A stretch of DNA of 64,000 bases from Pseudobutyrivibrio ruminis (lineage in GTDB: Bacteria; Bacillota; Clostridia; Lachnospirales; Lachnospiraceae), in NCBI GenBank assembly GCA_015057305.1, contig SVES01000002.1:62001-126000 (forward strand), written 5' to 3'. Position numbers and translations under genes: made by a program. The notes under the pieces are model-generated. The model was given only the letters and a program-made list of their open reading frames with translations. It had not been told where the DNA came from and did not search any database. Of this stretch, positions 61,284-64,000 are shown piece after piece; position 1 is the stretch's first letter, and each line of letters opens with the position of its first letter.

Positions 61284-61311
61284 ATGGCGCTTATAGGGCG
61301 CCATTTTTTAT
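61284..61311 (+). terminator. Intrinsic terminator before groESL
   Basis: ATGGCGC pairs with GCGCCAT around a seven-base loop and is followed by TTTTTT. Confidence 0.88.
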
Positions 61312-61410
61312 TTCTACTTTTTTAAAATCTATTAGTGAGAAAAAGTGAGAAAAAAAGAGATATAGCGAGATATAGTGCAAAATTATGCAAAATTGCGTCA
61401 GCTTTACTGC

Positions 61411-61439
61411 TTGCAACAATTGGTTTAGAATCCTATTAT
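61411..61439 (+). promoter_or_regulatory. groESL promoter
   Basis: TTGCAA (61411-61416), 17 bases, TATTAT (61434-61439), directly ahead of the CIRCE element. Short direct repeats (GAGATATAG twice, GCAAAATT twice) lie upstream at 61350-61395. Confidence 0.75.
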
Positions 61440-61450
61440 ACATTTTGTAG

Positions 61451-61477
61451 TTAGCACTCGGATACAGTGAGTGCTAA
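61451..61477 (+). promoter_or_regulatory. CIRCE operator (HrcA site)
   Basis: A perfect TTAGCACTC-N9-GAGTGCTAA, the binding site of the heat-shock repressor HrcA, lies at the expected transcription start of groESL. groESL is therefore induced when HrcA loses activity during heat stress; HrcA itself needs GroEL to stay active. Confidence 0.98.
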
Positions 61478-61514
61478 CAGAAAATTAGATTTTTAATATA
61501 GGAGGTAATATAAA

Positions 61515-61799
61515 ATGAAATTGGTTCCATTAACAGATCGTGTTGTATTAAAACAATGCGAAGCAGAGGAGACAACAAAGTCTGGTATAATACTTGCAAG
61601 TGCTGCACAGGAGAAGCCACAGGAAGCTCTTGTTATTGCTGTTGGACCTGGTGGGGTTGTAGATGGCAAGGAAGTAACAATGCAGGTTAAAGAAGGACAG
61701 AAGGTTATATATTCGAAGTATGCTGGTACAGAAGTAAAGCTCGAGGGTGAGGAATATATTATTGTTCGCCAAAATGATATTCTTGCAGTAGTTGAGTAG
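61515..61799 (+). CDS. groES: Co-chaperonin GroES
   Basis: A 94-residue lid protein of the GroEL chamber. It has LVPLTDRVVLKQ at the start, the mobile loop region EETTKSGIILASAAQEKPQ and the C-terminal YIIVRQNDILAVVE. ATAGGAGG precedes the ATG, and it leads the CIRCE-controlled operon. Confidence 0.97.
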   Translation: MKLVPLTDRVVLKQCEAEETTKSGIILASAAQEKPQEALVIAVGPGGVVDGKEVTMQVKEGQKVIYSKYAGTEVKLEGEEYIIVRQNDILAVVE

Positions 61800-61824
61800 A
61801 ATTAATTTTATAGAAAAGAGGTAG

Positions 61825-63465
<1,641 letters not shown>

Positions 63466-63499
63466 AATTAAGCAATTTTAAGTATTTAAGGTTTCATTT

Positions 63500-63537
63500 C
63501 ACCGCTGGTTATGTTAAAATAATCAGCGGTGTTTTTT
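63500..63537 (+). terminator. Intrinsic terminator after groEL
   Basis: CACCGCTGGTTAT pairs with ATAATCAGCGGTG (one G-U) around a six-base loop and runs into TTTTTT. Confidence 0.93.
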
Positions 63538-63556
63538 ATTATTTAGAGGTGATATT

Positions 63557-64000
63557 ATGAATAAAGTAGCAATACTCACAGATAGCAATAGTGGCATTAC
63601 TCAGGCACAATCCAAAGAACTTGGTATTTTTGTTGTGCCAATGCCATTTTATATAGACGGTAATTTATTTTATGAGGATATAGATTTAACTCAAGAAGAA
63701 TTCTATGAAAAGCTTACCAAGGGTGGTGAGATTACTACATCTATGCCTATTACTGGTAATCTTATGGATATATGGGACAGCATTCTTAAAGACTATGATG
63801 AGCTTGTATATATTCCTATGTCTTCAGGACTTTCATCTTCTTGCGCTACTGCAAAGATGCTATCAGAGGATTACGACGGCAGAGTTGTAGTAGTGGACAA
63901 TCAGCGTATTTCTGTTACACAAAAGCTTTCTGCAATTGAAGCAAAGAAGCTTGCTGATTTGGGAAAGAGTGCCCAGGAAATCTGTGATGCTTTAATGGAA
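63557..64000 (+). CDS. DegV family fatty-acid-binding protein (N-terminal part)
   Basis: The first 148 codons are present; the gene runs past the end of the window. It begins KVAILTDSNSGI, with DLTQEEFYEKL, ITTSMP and YIPMSSGLSSS further on, the features of the DegV family, whose members bind a fatty acid and present it to the FakA kinase. AGAGGTGAT stands ahead of the ATG. A FakA partner is not visible here. Confidence 0.9.
   Translation, partial: MNKVAILTDSNSGITQAQSKELGIFVVPMPFYIDGNLFYEDIDLTQEEFYEKLTKGGEITTSMPITGNLMDIWDSILKDYDELVYIPMSSGLSSSCATAKMLSEDYDGRVVVVDNQRISVTQKLSAIEAKKLADLGKSAQEICDALME

Noticed and set aside
61321-61400. Short direct repeats upstream of groESL as CRISPR or CtsR site
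   Set aside because: Units are under 10 bases, irregular and unlike the CtsR heptad; no spacers are present.

Overview
The window is AT-rich chromosomal DNA from an anaerobic, low-GC Firmicute, most likely a member of the Lachnospiraceae (a Butyrivibrio/Pseudobutyrivibrio-like organism). The basis is the class III ribonucleotide reductase, a complete Rnf complex, acetate kinase, HrcA/CIRCE control of groESL, AGGAGG ribosome sites and Firmicute gene order (yceD-rpmF-plsX-acpP-rnc-smc-ftsY; ylxM-ffh-rpsP-khpA; rimM-trmD-rplS; rbgA-rnhB-ylqG-ylqH-yraN; DUF512-der-plsY-gpsA). The family assignment is inference. Nearly all genes lie on the + strand; only a YprB-like nuclease and tmcAL are on the - strand. 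I saw no transposase, phage gene or CRISPR array.

Layout. 1-3.3 kb: end of a flavoprotein gene, cmk, ispH and ribosomal protein S1. 3.5-5.5 kb: a stand-alone cheR and a convergent yprB-like gene with a structured spacer between them. 5.6-10.8 kb: rnfCDGEAB, behind a promoter carrying a Fur-like dyad. 10.8-11.5 kb: a gene-free stretch holding a 353-nt nested inverted repeat, then tRNA-Glu(CTC). 11.5-25.3 kb: tmcAL (-), ackA, and the lipid/ribosome/secretion core from yceD to khpA, with ilvA placed between ftsY and ylxM. 25.8-32.9 kb: a five-gene oligopeptide ABC transporter sitting between khpA and rimM. 33-41.5 kb: rimM-trmD-rplS, two signal peptidases flanking rbgA, rnhB, FliK/FlhB-like genes, yraN and a DUF512 radical SAM protein. 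41.7-44.9 kb: der, plsY, gpsA. 44.9-51.5 kb: an accessory envelope cluster (DUF2207 protein with a Cys/Gly tail, overlapping radical SAM/SPASM gene, DUF3137, LemA, two unknown membrane proteins). 51.6-54.9 kb: nrdD, nrdG, dut. 55-61.3 kb: parE, parC, a HAD phosphatase, a CPBP protease and a DUF308 protein. 61.4-64 kb: CIRCE-groES-groEL and the start of a DegV gene.

The most unusual content is non-coding. Three hairpin elements directly upstream of der, gpsA and nrdG share a core, while their outer stems differ by paired, compensatory changes. Each is followed by CGGACT and then the ribosome site; a reduced relative may precede smc. Together with the 353-nt rod after rnfB and a nested structure between cheR and yprB, they suggest an undescribed family of structured RNA or DNA elements. 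The second candidate is the DUF2207/radical-SAM pair, whose overlapping genes suggest modification of a Cys/Gly-rich tail. Other oddities are a Cys-rich tail on RnfE, a triplicated extracellular repeat in OppC, and ackA without an adjacent pta.
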